64,000 bases of DNA from Acidobacteriota bacterium (GCA_020200235.1 JAIVJC010000134.1:1-64000), one strand, 5' to 3'; positions 1 to 10,540 are shown, counted from the stretch's first letter. The notes: generated by a model from the letters alone, not told the origin. Program-made: numbers and translations.

Positions 1-2
1 AG

Positions 3-677
3 AACGAGGATCGCCTCCACCGCCAGCGCTACTACGAGCTGGGGACCGACCTGATGATCTGGAAGATGCCCTCCTTCGAGCTGGAGAAGGAGAAGGCCGC
101 CGAGATGATGTCGAAGGCGAGGAAGTTCAAGGCGCTGATCCTCGACCTGCGCGGCAACCCCGGCGGCTACACCGAGACGCTGAAGCAGATGGTCGGCTGC
201 GTCTCGCCGAAGGACTTGAACGTCGGCGTGCTGAAGCGGCGCAAGGGCGACGAGCCCTTCGTGGCGAAGACGCGCGGCGCGGACAAGGTCTTCACGGGGC
301 AGCTCATCGTGCTCATCGACGGCGCGTCGGGCTCTGCCGCCGAGCTGTTCGCGCGCGTCGTGCAGTTGGAGAAACTCGGCACGGTCGTCGGCGACCGCTC
401 GGCGGGCGCGGTGATGCAGAGCAGGGTCTTCCCGTTCCAGATGGGCGCGGACACGGTCATCTTCTACGCGGCGAGCATCACGGACGCGGACATCGTCATG
501 GCGGACGGCAAGAGTCTGGAAGGCGCGGGCGTCGTGCCCGACAAGCTGATGCTCCCGACGGGCGCCGACCTGGCGGCGCAGCGCGACCCGGTTCTCGCCT
601 ACGCCGCCTCGCTCGCGGGCGTCAAGCTCGACCCCGAGAAGGCCGGCGCGATGTTCCCCGTCGAGTGGCGGAAGTAA
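3..677 (+). CDS. S41-family C-terminal-processing peptidase, C-terminal part (5' end outside the window)
   Basis: Frame is open from base 3; LILDLRGNPGGYTET and GASGSAAELFARVV are typical of the S41 (tail-specific) protease catalytic domain. Confidence 0.85.
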   Translation, partial: NEDRLHRQRYYELGTDLMIWKMPSFELEKEKAAEMMSKARKFKALILDLRGNPGGYTETLKQMVGCVSPKDLNVGVLKRRKGDEPFVAKTRGADKVFTGQLIVLIDGASGSAAELFARVVQLEKLGTVVGDRSAGAVMQSRVFPFQMGADTVIFYAASITDADIVMADGKSLEGAGVVPDKLMLPTGADLAAQRDPVLAYAASLAGVKLDPEKAGAMFPVEWRK

Positions 678-681
678 AAGC

Positions 682-760
682 GAACGATGAACGCGGAACG
701 ATGAACGATGAACTGAAGGCAGTCGCTTTCACTTCATCGTTCATCGTTCCGCGTTCATCT
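682..760. repeat. Heptad-phased inverted repeat (GAACGAT type), element A, between convergent genes
   Basis: Arm gatgaacgcggaacgatgaacgatgaactgaag (686-718) is complementary to cttcatcgttcatcgttccgcgttcatc (to 759), with a short spacer; followed on + by a T-rich tract. Confidence 0.9.
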
Positions 761-766
761 TTTTCT

Positions 767-1588
767 TTAGAGTCTGTGTTCGGCGCGGTAGCGTTGGAGG
801 AGTTCTTCGAGGAAGCCTTCGTAGGTGAAGGAGTCGCGGTCGAAGTCGGGGCGGAGCTTGTAGAGGATGGGCATCGAGACGCGCCAAGCCATCCACTGGC
901 GCACGCCGTCGCTGAAATCCCAGCGGCGGCGCAGGAACGTCTCGACCACCTCGATCTCGCGCTCCGTCATGGACGAGGTGTCGCCCGTGAAGACGACCGG
1001 CTTGAAGGCGCGGCGCATCGCCACGTCGGAAGTCGGCGCGCCGAAGACCGAGTCGAAGGTCGGCGCTTCCGCCTCGCGCTCCCTGACGACCACGGTCGCC
1101 GCGACGAAGTCGCCGACCCTCTGATCGCGGCTGCTCAAGAATACCGAGAGCAGCCCGACCGAGTAGAAGGGGAACGGCATCATGTCGAAGATGCGGACGA
1201 GGTTGCGCGCCGCCGCCTCCCAGAACGTGACGGGTCGCCCGTCCTCGCGGATCACGCGCAGGCGCAGCGCGCGCTTGCCCGGCGTCTGCCCGTGCCACAG
1301 CCACTCGAAGACGGCGAAGTAGCCCGACCAGATGAGGAACCACGCGAGGATGACGGCGGCGATAGCCCACTTCGGGGCTTCCGACATTTTGTCTTTGAAC
1401 TCCGACAGCAGCCCCACCCACTGGAGCACGGCGACGACCATCAGCATCAGGATCACCTGTATGGAATGGTCTGCCGCGCACGCGAGGAAGCGGTTGCCGA
1501 TGGACGCCAGCGCGAAGTGCAGCGGCACGCGCTCCGGCGTCTCGATGACCAGAATCTCTTCGTTGGCTGTGGCTGCTGCTGCTGACAT
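767..1588 (-). CDS. RDD-family membrane protein
   Basis: Hydrophobic segments, PLHFALASIGNRFLACAADHSIQ and TPGKRALRLRVIREDGRPVTFWEAAARNLVRIFD, typical of RDD domains. Confidence 0.8.
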   Translation of the reverse strand: MSAAAATANEEILVIETPERVPLHFALASIGNRFLACAADHSIQVILMLMVVAVLQWVGLLSEFKDKMSEAPKWAIAAVILAWFLIWSGYFAVFEWLWHGQTPGKRALRLRVIREDGRPVTFWEAAARNLVRIFDMMPFPFYSVGLLSVFLSSRDQRVGDFVAATVVVREREAEAPTFDSVFGAPTSDVAMRRAFKPVVFTGDTSSMTEREIEVVETFLRRRWDFSDGVRQWMAWRVSMPILYKLRPDFDRDSFTYEGFLEELLQRYRAEHRL

Positions 1589-1600
1589 CTCTCCCTAATC

Positions 1601-2983
1601 CTACTCGCCCCGGACTTTGCGCGGCAGCACCTGCCTGTCCCACCGCGCGAACTCCGCCTTCAACTGCTCGAACTCCCGCGCGCGCTCCTTCTTCAAGTCG
1701 CCGTTCTCCCTCACGTCCTGCGAGAGGTCGAAGAGGTATTCGTCCTGTCCGTCGTGCCAGTATTTCAAGTCGCCGCGTCGCACCGCGCTCTGCTTGAGGT
1801 GACGCCAGAAGAGCGTGCGCTCAGATCGCGCCGACGCGCCGCCGCCGCCTCGCATCGAGGGCAGCAGATCGATCCCGTCGAGACGGTGCCGCGGGTCGGG
1901 CGGCGTGCCCGTCGCCGAGAGGATCGTCGCCGTCCAGTCCATCGTGATCGCGACCTGCCCGGAGACGCGACCGGCGGGGACGACCCTGGGGAAGCGCACG
2001 ATCGCCGGGACGCGGATGCCGCCCTCGAGCAACTCGTCTTTGCCGCCCACGAAGGGCCAGTTGTAGGAGAAGCGCTCGCCGCCGTTATCGCTCGTGAAGA
2101 CGACGAGCGTGTCGCGCTCGACGCGCGCGTCGCGCAGCGCCTGCAGGGCACGACCGACGCCTGCGTCCATGCTCCGCATCATCTCCGCGTAAACTTTCAG
2201 AGAGCCCCCGCCGCGAAACTCGTCGAAGCCGCGCTTGGGCTTCCGCACGGACGCGGCATCATTGGGTCCCTCCCAGGGCCAGTGCGGCGCGTTGTAGTGG
2301 AGGCTCAGGTAGAAGGGGCGCGTGCGCGGCCGCCTGATGTATTCGACGGCGCGGTCGGTGAGCAGTTCCGTCAGGTAGCCGTTGCGCTCCGGCGGCACGG
2401 GCTGCTCGTTCTCGAAGAAGTCGGGCTCGCCGTTCGAGTCGTCGTGTGTGAAGAAGTCAGCCGCGCCGCTCATGATGCCGTAGAACTCGTCGAAGCCGCT
2501 CTTCAAGGGTCCGTACTTCGGCAGGTAGCCGAGGTGCCACTTGCCGACGAGCGCGGTCTCGTAGCCGTTCGCGCGCAAGAGCGACGCGACGGACGGGAAG
2601 GCGGGGTCGAGTCCGACCTTGCCCCCCTCCTGCTTCCTCCACGGCAGCGGCTCCATCAGCCCGACGGGGTGGCGCGCCGGGTACTGACCCGTCAGGAACG
2701 CGCAGCGCGTCGGCGTGCAGACGGGTGAGGCCGAGTAGGCTTGGGTGAAGCGCGCGCCTTCGGCGGCGAGACGATCAAGATTCGGCGTGCGGTAGTCGGG
2801 GCGACCGTAGCAACTGAGATCGCCCCAGCCGAGATCGTCCGCGAGGATGAAGAGCACGTTCGGGCGCGACGCGGGGCGCGGCTGAGCGGCGAGAGTTTTC
2901 GCCGCACCGGCGGCGAGCGTGCCCGCGACCGCGGCTCCTAAAAATTCGCGGCGGTTAATCACCTTCGTCTCTCGTTTTCTCAT
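1601..2983 (-). CDS. Sulfatase (arylsulfatase-like), Tat-exported
   Basis: Twin-arginine N-terminus (NRREFLGAAVAG), RPNVLFILADDLGWGDLSCYG, and the C-T-P-T-R formylglycine motif. ATG at 2983 with ggaggg upstream is preferred over the longer ORF. Confidence 0.93.
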   Translation of the reverse strand: MRKRETKVINRREFLGAAVAGTLAAGAAKTLAAQPRPASRPNVLFILADDLGWGDLSCYGRPDYRTPNLDRLAAEGARFTQAYSASPVCTPTRCAFLTGQYPARHPVGLMEPLPWRKQEGGKVGLDPAFPSVASLLRANGYETALVGKWHLGYLPKYGPLKSGFDEFYGIMSGAADFFTHDDSNGEPDFFENEQPVPPERNGYLTELLTDRAVEYIRRPRTRPFYLSLHYNAPHWPWEGPNDAASVRKPKRGFDEFRGGGSLKVYAEMMRSMDAGVGRALQALRDARVERDTLVVFTSDNGGERFSYNWPFVGGKDELLEGGIRVPAIVRFPRVVPAGRVSGQVAITMDWTATILSATGTPPDPRHRLDGIDLLPSMRGGGGASARSERTLFWRHLKQSAVRRGDLKYWHDGQDEYLFDLSQDVRENGDLKKERAREFEQLKAEFARWDRQVLPRKVRGE

Positions 2984-2992
2984 GAGCCCTCC

Positions 2993-3064
2993 GGAGTCGC
3001 GCCCTTTGTTCCATGTCTCCTCGAACCAGCTGCGGATTGACGCCTTGTTATCTTCAGCGAGCAA
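2993..3064 (-). pseudogene. Truncated N-terminus of a SnoaL-like (ester cyclase/NTF2-like) gene
   Basis: LAEDNKASIRSWFEETWNKGRDS resembles the first helix of SnoaL-like polyketide cyclase family proteins; it then runs into the sulfatase start region. Confidence 0.45.
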
Positions 3065-3087
3065 TTCTTTTACCAGAGATGGACGAG

Positions 3088-4261
<1,174 letters not shown>

Positions 4262-4263
4262 TC

Positions 4264-4988
4264 CTAAAGGCTGAGTTCGTACTTGCCGCGGTGTCTGGCG
4301 AAGAAGCGTTCGATGAAGTCGATGGCTTCCGCGGGGCCGAGGGAGTGGAGGATGTCCACGTCGAGGTTGGAGGAGAACTTCTTGCGGCGGTCGGGGCGCT
4401 CCAGGTAGCCGCGCCGGTAAATCTCGGCGACGCCCTCAACTTGCGCGCCCGCGATCTCTTTCGGGGCGAGGAAGGCGTTGTTGTATTCCAGCTCGAGGAT
4501 CGTGTAGCCGTGGCGCGCGCACAGTTCAGCCAGACTCTGGATGCTGTAGCCGTAGAAGTGGTGGCGCAGGCGGAAGTGCGGGTCGTACTCGACGTGGAAG
4601 CGGACGGGCGGCGGTATCTTCTCGTTGATCTCCGTGACGACGAGGCGCGGGCGAAAGTCCTTGAGCAGCACGTCGAGCACGAGGTAGTCGTAGCTGTCGA
4701 TGTCGAGGCTGAGCACGTCGAACTCGCGCCCGACGCCGTGCTCGCGCAGCAGCCGCGTGACCGTCTTCGGCGTCACGCGCGCGCGCACCGCCTCGACGTG
4801 CGGGAACGGCTCGTAGGATTTGACGAGCCTCGCCGCACGGCGCGCGGCAGCAGCGCGTCCACGTACCCGCGCAGAATCCGCTCCTCGCCGAAGTTCGAGA
4901 AGCCGCTCTTCTTGAGCAGGAGCTTGGCGCGGTGCAGCCCGTGATCGAGCTGCTGCAGGTATGGTCGTGTGGCTTCGGCTACTTTCAC
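4264..4988 (-). pseudogene. FkbM-like/hypothetical methyltransferase-type gene split across two frames
   Basis: N-terminus in ORF 4773-4988 (LLLKKSGFSNFGEERILRGYVDALLP); continuation in ORF 4264-5064 from ARLVKSYEPFPHVEAV (FDVLSLDIDSYDYLVLDVLL ... TEINEKIPPPVRF). Frames switch near 4840. Confidence 0.6.
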
Positions 4989-5109
4989 TGGTCCGGGGGG
5001 TGCCGCGCGGCAGTCGGGGGGCGGCGCAGAGCGAGATATTCCGACTTGTGGGCGTCGCTGTCAAACGATTGCGGCGCGCGCCGCGGGGAACTAGGGGAGG
5101 TCGCCGCCG

Positions 5110-5748
5110 CTAAACGTCCGAACGGAGAGCCGCCCCGCGCCGGACGACGCGGCGACCCGCGAGCTCGTAGTCGCCGGAGAGGACGAGCGCGACCGCCTCG
5201 GCGTAAGCCTCGTGCTCTTGCGTGAGGATGCGCGCGGCGAGCGTCGCGGGCGTGTCGTCGTCTTTGAGGGCGACGACGCGCTGCGCGATGATCGCGCCGC
5301 CGTCCAGGGTCTCGTCGACGAAGTGGACGGTGCAGCCGGAAAACTTCACGCCGTGCTCTATCGCCTGCCGCTGCGCGTCGAGACCGGGGAAGGCGGGGAG
5401 CAAGGAAGGGTGAATGTTGAGGATGCGACCGCTGAGCGCCCCGACGAAGGCGGGCGAGAGCAGGCGCATGAACCCGGCGAGGCAGACGAGATCGATCTCC
5501 CTCTCCGTCAACGCCGCGACGATCTCGCGCTCGTGCTCCTCGCGCGCGCGCCCCAGGCGTTCGACGGCGAGCGTCTCGATGCCGCGCTCCGACGCGAGGG
5601 AGCGACCCGGCGCGTCCGCCCGGTCGCTCAGGACGAGGGCGATCTCGGCGCCGGGGACGCGACCGTCGGCGACCGCCGCGGCGAGCGCTACCATGTTCGA
5701 GCCGCGCCCGGAGATGAGGACGGCGAGTTTTTTGCGTTCGTGATTCAA
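5110..5748 (-). CDS. purN: Phosphoribosylglycinamide formyltransferase
   Basis: KLAVLISGRGSNMVALAAAV, NIHPSLLPAFPGLDAQRQAIEHGVKFSGCTVHFVDETLDGGAII. Start set at an in-frame TTG at 5748 because the longer ORF extends into repeat DNA. Confidence 0.92.
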   Translation of the reverse strand: MNHERKKLAVLISGRGSNMVALAAAVADGRVPGAEIALVLSDRADAPGRSLASERGIETLAVERLGRAREEHEREIVAALTEREIDLVCLAGFMRLLSPAFVGALSGRILNIHPSLLPAFPGLDAQRQAIEHGVKFSGCTVHFVDETLDGGAIIAQRVVALKDDDTPATLAARILTQEHEAYAEAVALVLSGDYELAGRRVVRRGAALRSDV

Positions 5749-5776
5749 CTCATTTTTGCGTTCGTGACTCAACTCA
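5729..5776. repeat. 24-bp direct repeat, two copies
   Basis: tttttgcgttcgtgattcaactca / tttttgcgttcgtgactcaactca (one mismatch), at the 5' end of purN. Confidence 0.9.
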
Positions 5777-5800
5777 GTTGAGTGGCGGGAGCGTTTGATT

Positions 5801-5930
5801 CGCCGCCGCAGGCGCAGAGGACGAACCCAACGATGAAGTAGGAACGATGAACGATGAACTGAAGGCGAGTGTCTTAACTTCATCGTTCATCGTTCATGCT
5901 TCATCGTTCTTCCATGCGCCTGCGGCGGCG
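5801..5930. repeat. Nested inverted repeat: 16-bp outer arms plus GAACGAT-type inner arms, element C
   Basis: cgccgccgcaggcgca (5801-5816) is the exact reverse complement of 5915-5930; inside it aacgatgaagtaggaacgatgaacgatgaac pairs with gttcatcgttcatgcttcatcgttc. Confidence 0.9.
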
Positions 5931-5975
5931 AGTCTTGAGGTTTCCTGATCTCTCAACCTTGCCGCGGGGTCGTCG

Positions 5976-7161
5976 TCACTTGCGAACCTTCGCGAGCACG
6001 GCTTGCGCCTCTTTGCGGAGCGCGGCGTTTAAAGAAACGTCCGCGCCGCCGTCCTCCTTCGCGGAGGCGGCGGCTTGCGTGGGCGCTCCGCCCGCGACGG
6101 GCACGAGCGTGTAGTCGAGCTTCGCCTCGAAGCGATCCGCCCCGCTCGTCGCTCCCGTAGCGCGACCGAGCAAGCCGCCGATCTTGTTCGCGGTCGATTG
6201 CTTGAGCCCGCTTACGTCCGTGAAGAGCACGTAGTCGCAGTCCTTCTGCTTCGCTTCGGCTTGCGCCGCGTCGGGCGCGGTCTCGTCGAGCGGGATCGCC
6301 TCGACGCCGCCCCCCGAGATCGCCGCGATCAGCGTAACGCGCAGGTTGCCAGCGTCGAGCGACTGCGTCGTCTTGTTGCCGACGCGCACGACCCCGACGC
6401 GGATCGCGCCCGGCTGCTTCGCGCCCAAAGCCGCGGGCGTGTTCATCCCCCCGCGATCGTTGGCGTTTGGTTGCGTGCTGCTCGCGCCGCTCTCGTCGTT
6501 GCTGTTGTCGCGGTTGGCGCGCTGCATCGCCTGCATCATCCCCGCCATGTCGTAAAGCTCCTGCGGGTTCTGCGTCTCGGTGTAGCCGGCGGGCACGTCG
6601 AAGAGCGCGGCGTCGAGCGTGGCGCGCGAGAGCGAGACCACCTCCTGCGTCATCTCCGTCTGGACTTTGCCGTCCGTGCCGTAGAAGCGCGTGGTGACGA
6701 GCACGGGGTAGCCGAGCTTGGCGGTCCCGACGCGGCGGAAGCGCATCGTGTCCTGACAGCCCCCCGCCGGCTGCTGCGGCGTCTGGCGCGACACGGGACG
6801 CTGGTTCATCAGGCACTCGAAGTTGAATTCGAGATCGATGTACCAGCCGTCGGTCTCGTAAGCCGTGTCGTTTTTGTCGCAGGCGTCGGGCGAGTGCTCC
6901 GTGCGCGACTTCATGATGATGTGGCGCGCGGTGTAGCCGAACATCTGTTTGCGCTCGCCCGTGTCGGTCAGCGTCTGGACGTAGGTGACGACGCCGCCGC
7001 GCGTCGGACGAGTGGCGGGCCGTTTCCATGGCGCGACCTTCCGCGCCCGCCTGACCGCCGAACGTCATGCGCTGCTTGATGCGGATGTCGGCGCGCGCCG
7101 CCCCCGCCGCGCAGGCGAGGACGAGCGCTGCCGAGATGAGACTCAAAAGTTGACGACGCAT
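5976..7161 (-). pseudogene. Secreted hypothetical protein, frameshifted
   Basis: Signal peptide MRRQLLSLISAALVLACAAGAARADIRIKQRMTFGG lies in ORF 5953-7161; the body (GGVVTYVQTLTDTGERKQMFGYTARHIIMKSRTEHSPDACDKND ...) is in another frame (ORF 5976-6944). Switch near 6985-7000. Confidence 0.65.
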
Positions 7162-7266
7162 TTCATTTACTCCTTAGTTGGGATTTAAGTGTTTCCTCGC
7201 GCGGCGCGCGCGGCGGCGACTTCGGCGCCCCCGGGAAGCTAACGCGCGAAGCGGCGCGGAAAAAGA

Positions 7267-8301
7267 TCAGACGAGCCGCACGTCCCTCTCGCCCGCGACG
7301 GCGCGACCGATCTCGAAACATTTCTCGCCGCGCGCTTCGACGTGCGACTTGATCGCCCGGACATCCGACTCCGCGCAGACGACGACCATGCCGACGCCCA
7401 TGTTGAACGTGCGGTACATCTCTCGCTCCGAGACGTTGCCGAGTCGCTGCATGAGATCGAAAACGGGCAGCACCTGCCACGAGCCCAGTTTGATCTCGAC
7501 GCCCACGCCTTCGGGCAGGATGCGCGGGACGTTTTCCAGGAGCCCGCCGCCCGTGATGTGCGCGAGCCCTTTGATCAACCCACGGTCGAGTAAGTCTTCG
7601 AGCGGGCGCAGGTAGCTCGCGTGCGGTTGCAGCAGAGCCTCGCCGGCGGTCATGCCGAGTTCCGCGAGGGGCGTCTCCGCGCGGTAGTCCGCGACCTCGA
7701 AGAAGAGTTTGCGCGCGAGCGAGTAGCCGTTCGTGTGCAGCCCCACGGACGGGAGCGCCAGCACCGCGTCGCCCGCTTCGATCCGCTTGCCGTCGATGAC
7801 ATTCTCGCGATCCACGACGCCGACGATGAAGCCCGCGATGTCGTACTCGCCCTCCGAGTAGAAGCCCGGCATCTCCGCGGTCTCGCCGCCCAGCAGCACG
7901 CAGCCGTTCTCGCGGCAGCCGCGCGCGCAGCCTTCGACGACCGCGGCGACGACCTCGGGCGAGAGCTTGCCCGTGGCGACGTAGTCGAGGAAGAAGAGCG
8001 GGCGCGCGCCCTGCACGAGGATGTCGTTGACGCAGTGGTTGACGAGGTCGCGCCCCACGGTGTCGTGAACATTGGTCTCGAAGGCGATCTTCAGCTTCGT
8101 GCCGACGCCGTCCGCCGAGGCGACGAGGACGGGCTGGCGCATCTGCGGAAAAGCGCCGTCGAACATCCCGCCGAAGCTGCCGATCTCGGAGAGCGTGCGC
8201 GCGTTGAAGGTCGTGCGCGCGGATTCGCGGATGCGCTCGACCGCCGCGTTAGCCGCGTCGATGGAGACGCCCGCGTCGGAGTAGGTGATCGATTTAGTCA
8301 T
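7267..8301 (-). CDS. purM: Phosphoribosylformylglycinamidine cyclo-ligase
   Basis: SDAGVSIDAANAAVERI, DGVGTKLKIA, VNDILVQGARPLFFLDY, LLGGETAEMPGFY, AHITGGGLLENVPRILP, FNMGVGMV. Confidence 0.97.
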   Translation of the reverse strand: MTKSITYSDAGVSIDAANAAVERIRESARTTFNARTLSEIGSFGGMFDGAFPQMRQPVLVASADGVGTKLKIAFETNVHDTVGRDLVNHCVNDILVQGARPLFFLDYVATGKLSPEVVAAVVEGCARGCRENGCVLLGGETAEMPGFYSEGEYDIAGFIVGVVDRENVIDGKRIEAGDAVLALPSVGLHTNGYSLARKLFFEVADYRAETPLAELGMTAGEALLQPHASYLRPLEDLLDRGLIKGLAHITGGGLLENVPRILPEGVGVEIKLGSWQVLPVFDLMQRLGNVSEREMYRTFNMGVGMVVVCAESDVRAIKSHVEARGEKCFEIGRAVAGERDVRLV

Positions 8302-8413
8302 GTCCGTGGTCAGTCGTCCGTGGTCAGTTGTTTGTCATCTCGCAACTCGTCAGGTCTCCTCGCGGTTCGTTATTGACCGAGAACAACGGACGACTGACAA
8401 CGGACAACTGACT
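8302..8413. repeat. Heptad-phased inverted repeat (GTCCGTG/GTCAGTT type), element D
   Basis: gtccgtggtcagtcgtccgtggtcagttgtt (8302-8332) opposite gaacaacggacgactgacaacggacaactgac (8381-8412); left arm starts one base after the purM start codon. Confidence 0.9.
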
Positions 8414-8416
8414 GCT

Positions 8417-8791
8417 TCACAGTTTGAAATCCTTCTTACCCTCCGTGCCGCTCAGTTTTTCCAGGCGCTCCTGCATCTTCTTGACGCGGTTTTCCGTGGA
8501 GGCGCGCGCCTTGCGGTCGAGGGACGCTTTGGTGAGCGTGCGCGCGCTCGGCTCGCCGTCGAAGGTGAGTCGCAGGTGGTCGCCGTCGGACGTGCCTTCG
8601 GGGAGGTGCGCGAGCGGCACGTCGAGCGTGGACTCGCGCCCTTCGACGCTGACGACGGCGATTCGGCCGTCCTCCACGCGGTCGACGACGGCGCGCACCT
8701 CGCCGCCCTGCGACTCGTCTTCGCGCGCCCCTTTTTTCTTCCCGCCTTTACGCGCGCCTTCGTGCGCGTCGTCGTCGTCAACCTTCGTCAT
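8417..8791 (-). CDS. DUF3006-type small protein
   Basis: VRAVVDRVEDGRIAVVSVEGRESTLDVPLAHLPEGTSDGDHLRLTFD; sits next to a ComEC-like MBL gene, a common DUF3006 neighbour. Start reset to MTKVDDDD at 8791. Confidence 0.65.
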   Translation of the reverse strand: MTKVDDDDAHEGARKGGKKKGAREDESQGGEVRAVVDRVEDGRIAVVSVEGRESTLDVPLAHLPEGTSDGDHLRLTFDGEPSARTLTKASLDRKARASTENRVKKMQERLEKLSGTEGKKDFKL

Positions 8792-8823
8792 GCGTCTCAC
8801 CCCCCTGAGCGCCCCTGCCGGAA

Positions 8824-9882
8824 TTACTTGCTGTTGGTCGCCTTCTTCGACTGATCCTTCGGCTTCGGCGCGGGCCCGAAGTCGCCATACTGGATGAAGC
8901 CGGAGCGCGCCGAGTCGTCCTTCTGCGCCGCGCGTCCCGCCCACAGCTCCTGCGACGCGGCTTCGCGCTCGCCCCTGATCTGCACGTCGTCGCTCTTGCC
9001 GCGCGTCGTGATCGTGAGCTCGCCCTGCAAGTCCGTGCGGAAGAGTTTGACGCCCGCCGCCTTCAGGCGGTCGAGCGCCTCCGGCGAGGGGTGACCGTAG
9101 CGGTTGTCCGCGCCGCAGGAGATGACCGCCGTTTTGAACTTGCCGACGCGCAGCAGGTCTTCCGAGGAGGCGTAACGTGAGCCGTGGTGCCCGACCTTGA
9201 GCACGTCGGCTTCGAGGCGCGCGCCCTTCTGGATCATGCGCTGCTCGGTCTGCGCCTCCGCGTCGCCCGTGAGGAGCATCGAGAAGTCGCCGTAGTCTAA
9301 TCTGGTGACGACCGAGTTCGCGTTCGGCTCGTTGCCGCCGGAGCGCAGCTGATCCTTGGTGAAGAAGGGCTGGACGGGCGCGAGCACGGTGATACGCGCG
9401 CCGCCGCCGAGATCGAAAGTCTGATCGGGCGTCGCGGCGACGTAGGTCACGCCCTTCTGCTCGATGGCTTTCAAAAAGTCTTCATAGTTCTTCGTCGCGT
9501 TCGGGACGCCGCTGTCGAGCACGTTCTTGACGGTGATGCCGTTGATGACCTCGTCCGCCGAGCCGATGTGATCGGCGTGCGCGTGCGTGGCAATCAGGAG
9601 GTCGATGTGATCGACGTTGCTGCGCTGGAGGGCTGCGAGAATCTTCTTGCCGTTGCGGGGATTGCCCGCATCGACAAGGACGGTCTTGCCGCCCGGGGCG
9701 ATGATCAGGATCGAGTCGCCCTGCCCCACGTCGAGCACGTGCACGCTCAGCTCGGCGCCCGAGGGCGGCGGCAGCTGCGGTCCCGTCCTGCGTTGGAAGT
9801 AGAAGTAGGCCGCGCTCGCGGCGGCTAAGACGACCAGCAGGACTGCCAACGCGCAGCCGCAGCCGCGCCGAGTGTGTGCCAC
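8824..9882 (-). CDS. Metallo-beta-lactamase fold, ComEC/Rec2-like secreted hydrolase
   Basis: LSVHVLDVGQGDSILIIAPGGKTVLVDAG, ATHAHADHIG, VLKVGHHGSRYASSEDLL; N-terminal membrane anchor. Confidence 0.9.
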   Translation of the reverse strand: MAHTRRGCGCALAVLLVVLAAASAAYFYFQRRTGPQLPPPSGAELSVHVLDVGQGDSILIIAPGGKTVLVDAGNPRNGKKILAALQRSNVDHIDLLIATHAHADHIGSADEVINGITVKNVLDSGVPNATKNYEDFLKAIEQKGVTYVAATPDQTFDLGGGARITVLAPVQPFFTKDQLRSGGNEPNANSVVTRLDYGDFSMLLTGDAEAQTEQRMIQKGARLEADVLKVGHHGSRYASSEDLLRVGKFKTAVISCGADNRYGHPSPEALDRLKAAGVKLFRTDLQGELTITTRGKSDDVQIRGEREAASQELWAGRAAQKDDSARSGFIQYGDFGPAPKPKDQSKKATNSK

Positions 9883-9950
9883 TTCAACCTCCTCCGGACA
9901 AAAACGGAAACCGTGAGCCGCGCCCGTTCGGCGCGCTGCGTGCCCGCGGC

Positions 9951-10187
9951 TCAGTCGTAAGCCTGCTCGTCCATGAGCCGGGCGAAGTCAGACCACGAGA
10001 AAGTCTTGGCGCTCTTGCGGCTCTTGCCGCGCCACGTCAGGGAGCCGCGCCCGATGGTGATCGTGCCGAGCTTCTCGCCGCTCGCGAAAATCTCGAAGTC
10101 CATCGCGCTCCCCGCGCGCGTGAACTCCAGGACCTGCATGTGCGCCCTCACCGTGTGCTTCTTGATCGTCGGCTTCGTCTTCGTCAT
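9951..10187 (-). CDS. Small hypothetical protein (78 aa)
   Basis: ATG-initiated ORF between same-strand genes; no family recognised. Confidence 0.5.
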   Translation of the reverse strand: MTKTKPTIKKHTVRAHMQVLEFTRAGSAMDFEIFASGEKLGTITIGRGSLTWRGKSRKSAKTFSWSDFARLMDEQAYD

Positions 10188-10210
10188 GACTTTATAGTCG
10201 CCCCGCGCCG

Positions 10211-10510
10211 TCAGCCGCGCCCTTCGGCGAACCGCTGGACGGTCGTCGCAAGTAGCCGCAAGTCTTCGCTGATTCGTACCAGCGTCGTGCGGACGTCTGC
10301 GTTGATATGACTTTGCGCTTCGATGTGACTGGTGACAACTCGGACAAAGTCGGTCTGCGTGTCCGCATGCATTCGTAGTTGCTGCCCGGTCTCTCGGACT
10401 TCTCCGGTCAACTGATCAACTTCTTCGGTCAGACGGTTAAGCCTGACGTCGAAGTCGGCTTGGTTCTTCAGCAAGAACTCGATTGCGCGTTCCATCTCTT
10501 CGCCGGTCAT
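10211..10510 (-). CDS. Small coiled-coil hypothetical protein (99 aa)
   Basis: MERAIEFLLKNQADFDVRLNRLTEEVDQLTGEVRETGQQL heptad-like composition. Confidence 0.6.
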   Translation of the reverse strand: MTGEEMERAIEFLLKNQADFDVRLNRLTEEVDQLTGEVRETGQQLRMHADTQTDFVRVVTSHIEAQSHINADVRTTLVRISEDLRLLATTVQRFAEGRG

Positions 10511-10540
10511 GGTGAGCGTCTCTACTTTCTTCGTGAGGTA

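Noticed and set aside
1754-2728. 324-aa plus-strand ORF
   Set aside because: Antisense to the sulfatase, which has a complete catalytic motif set.
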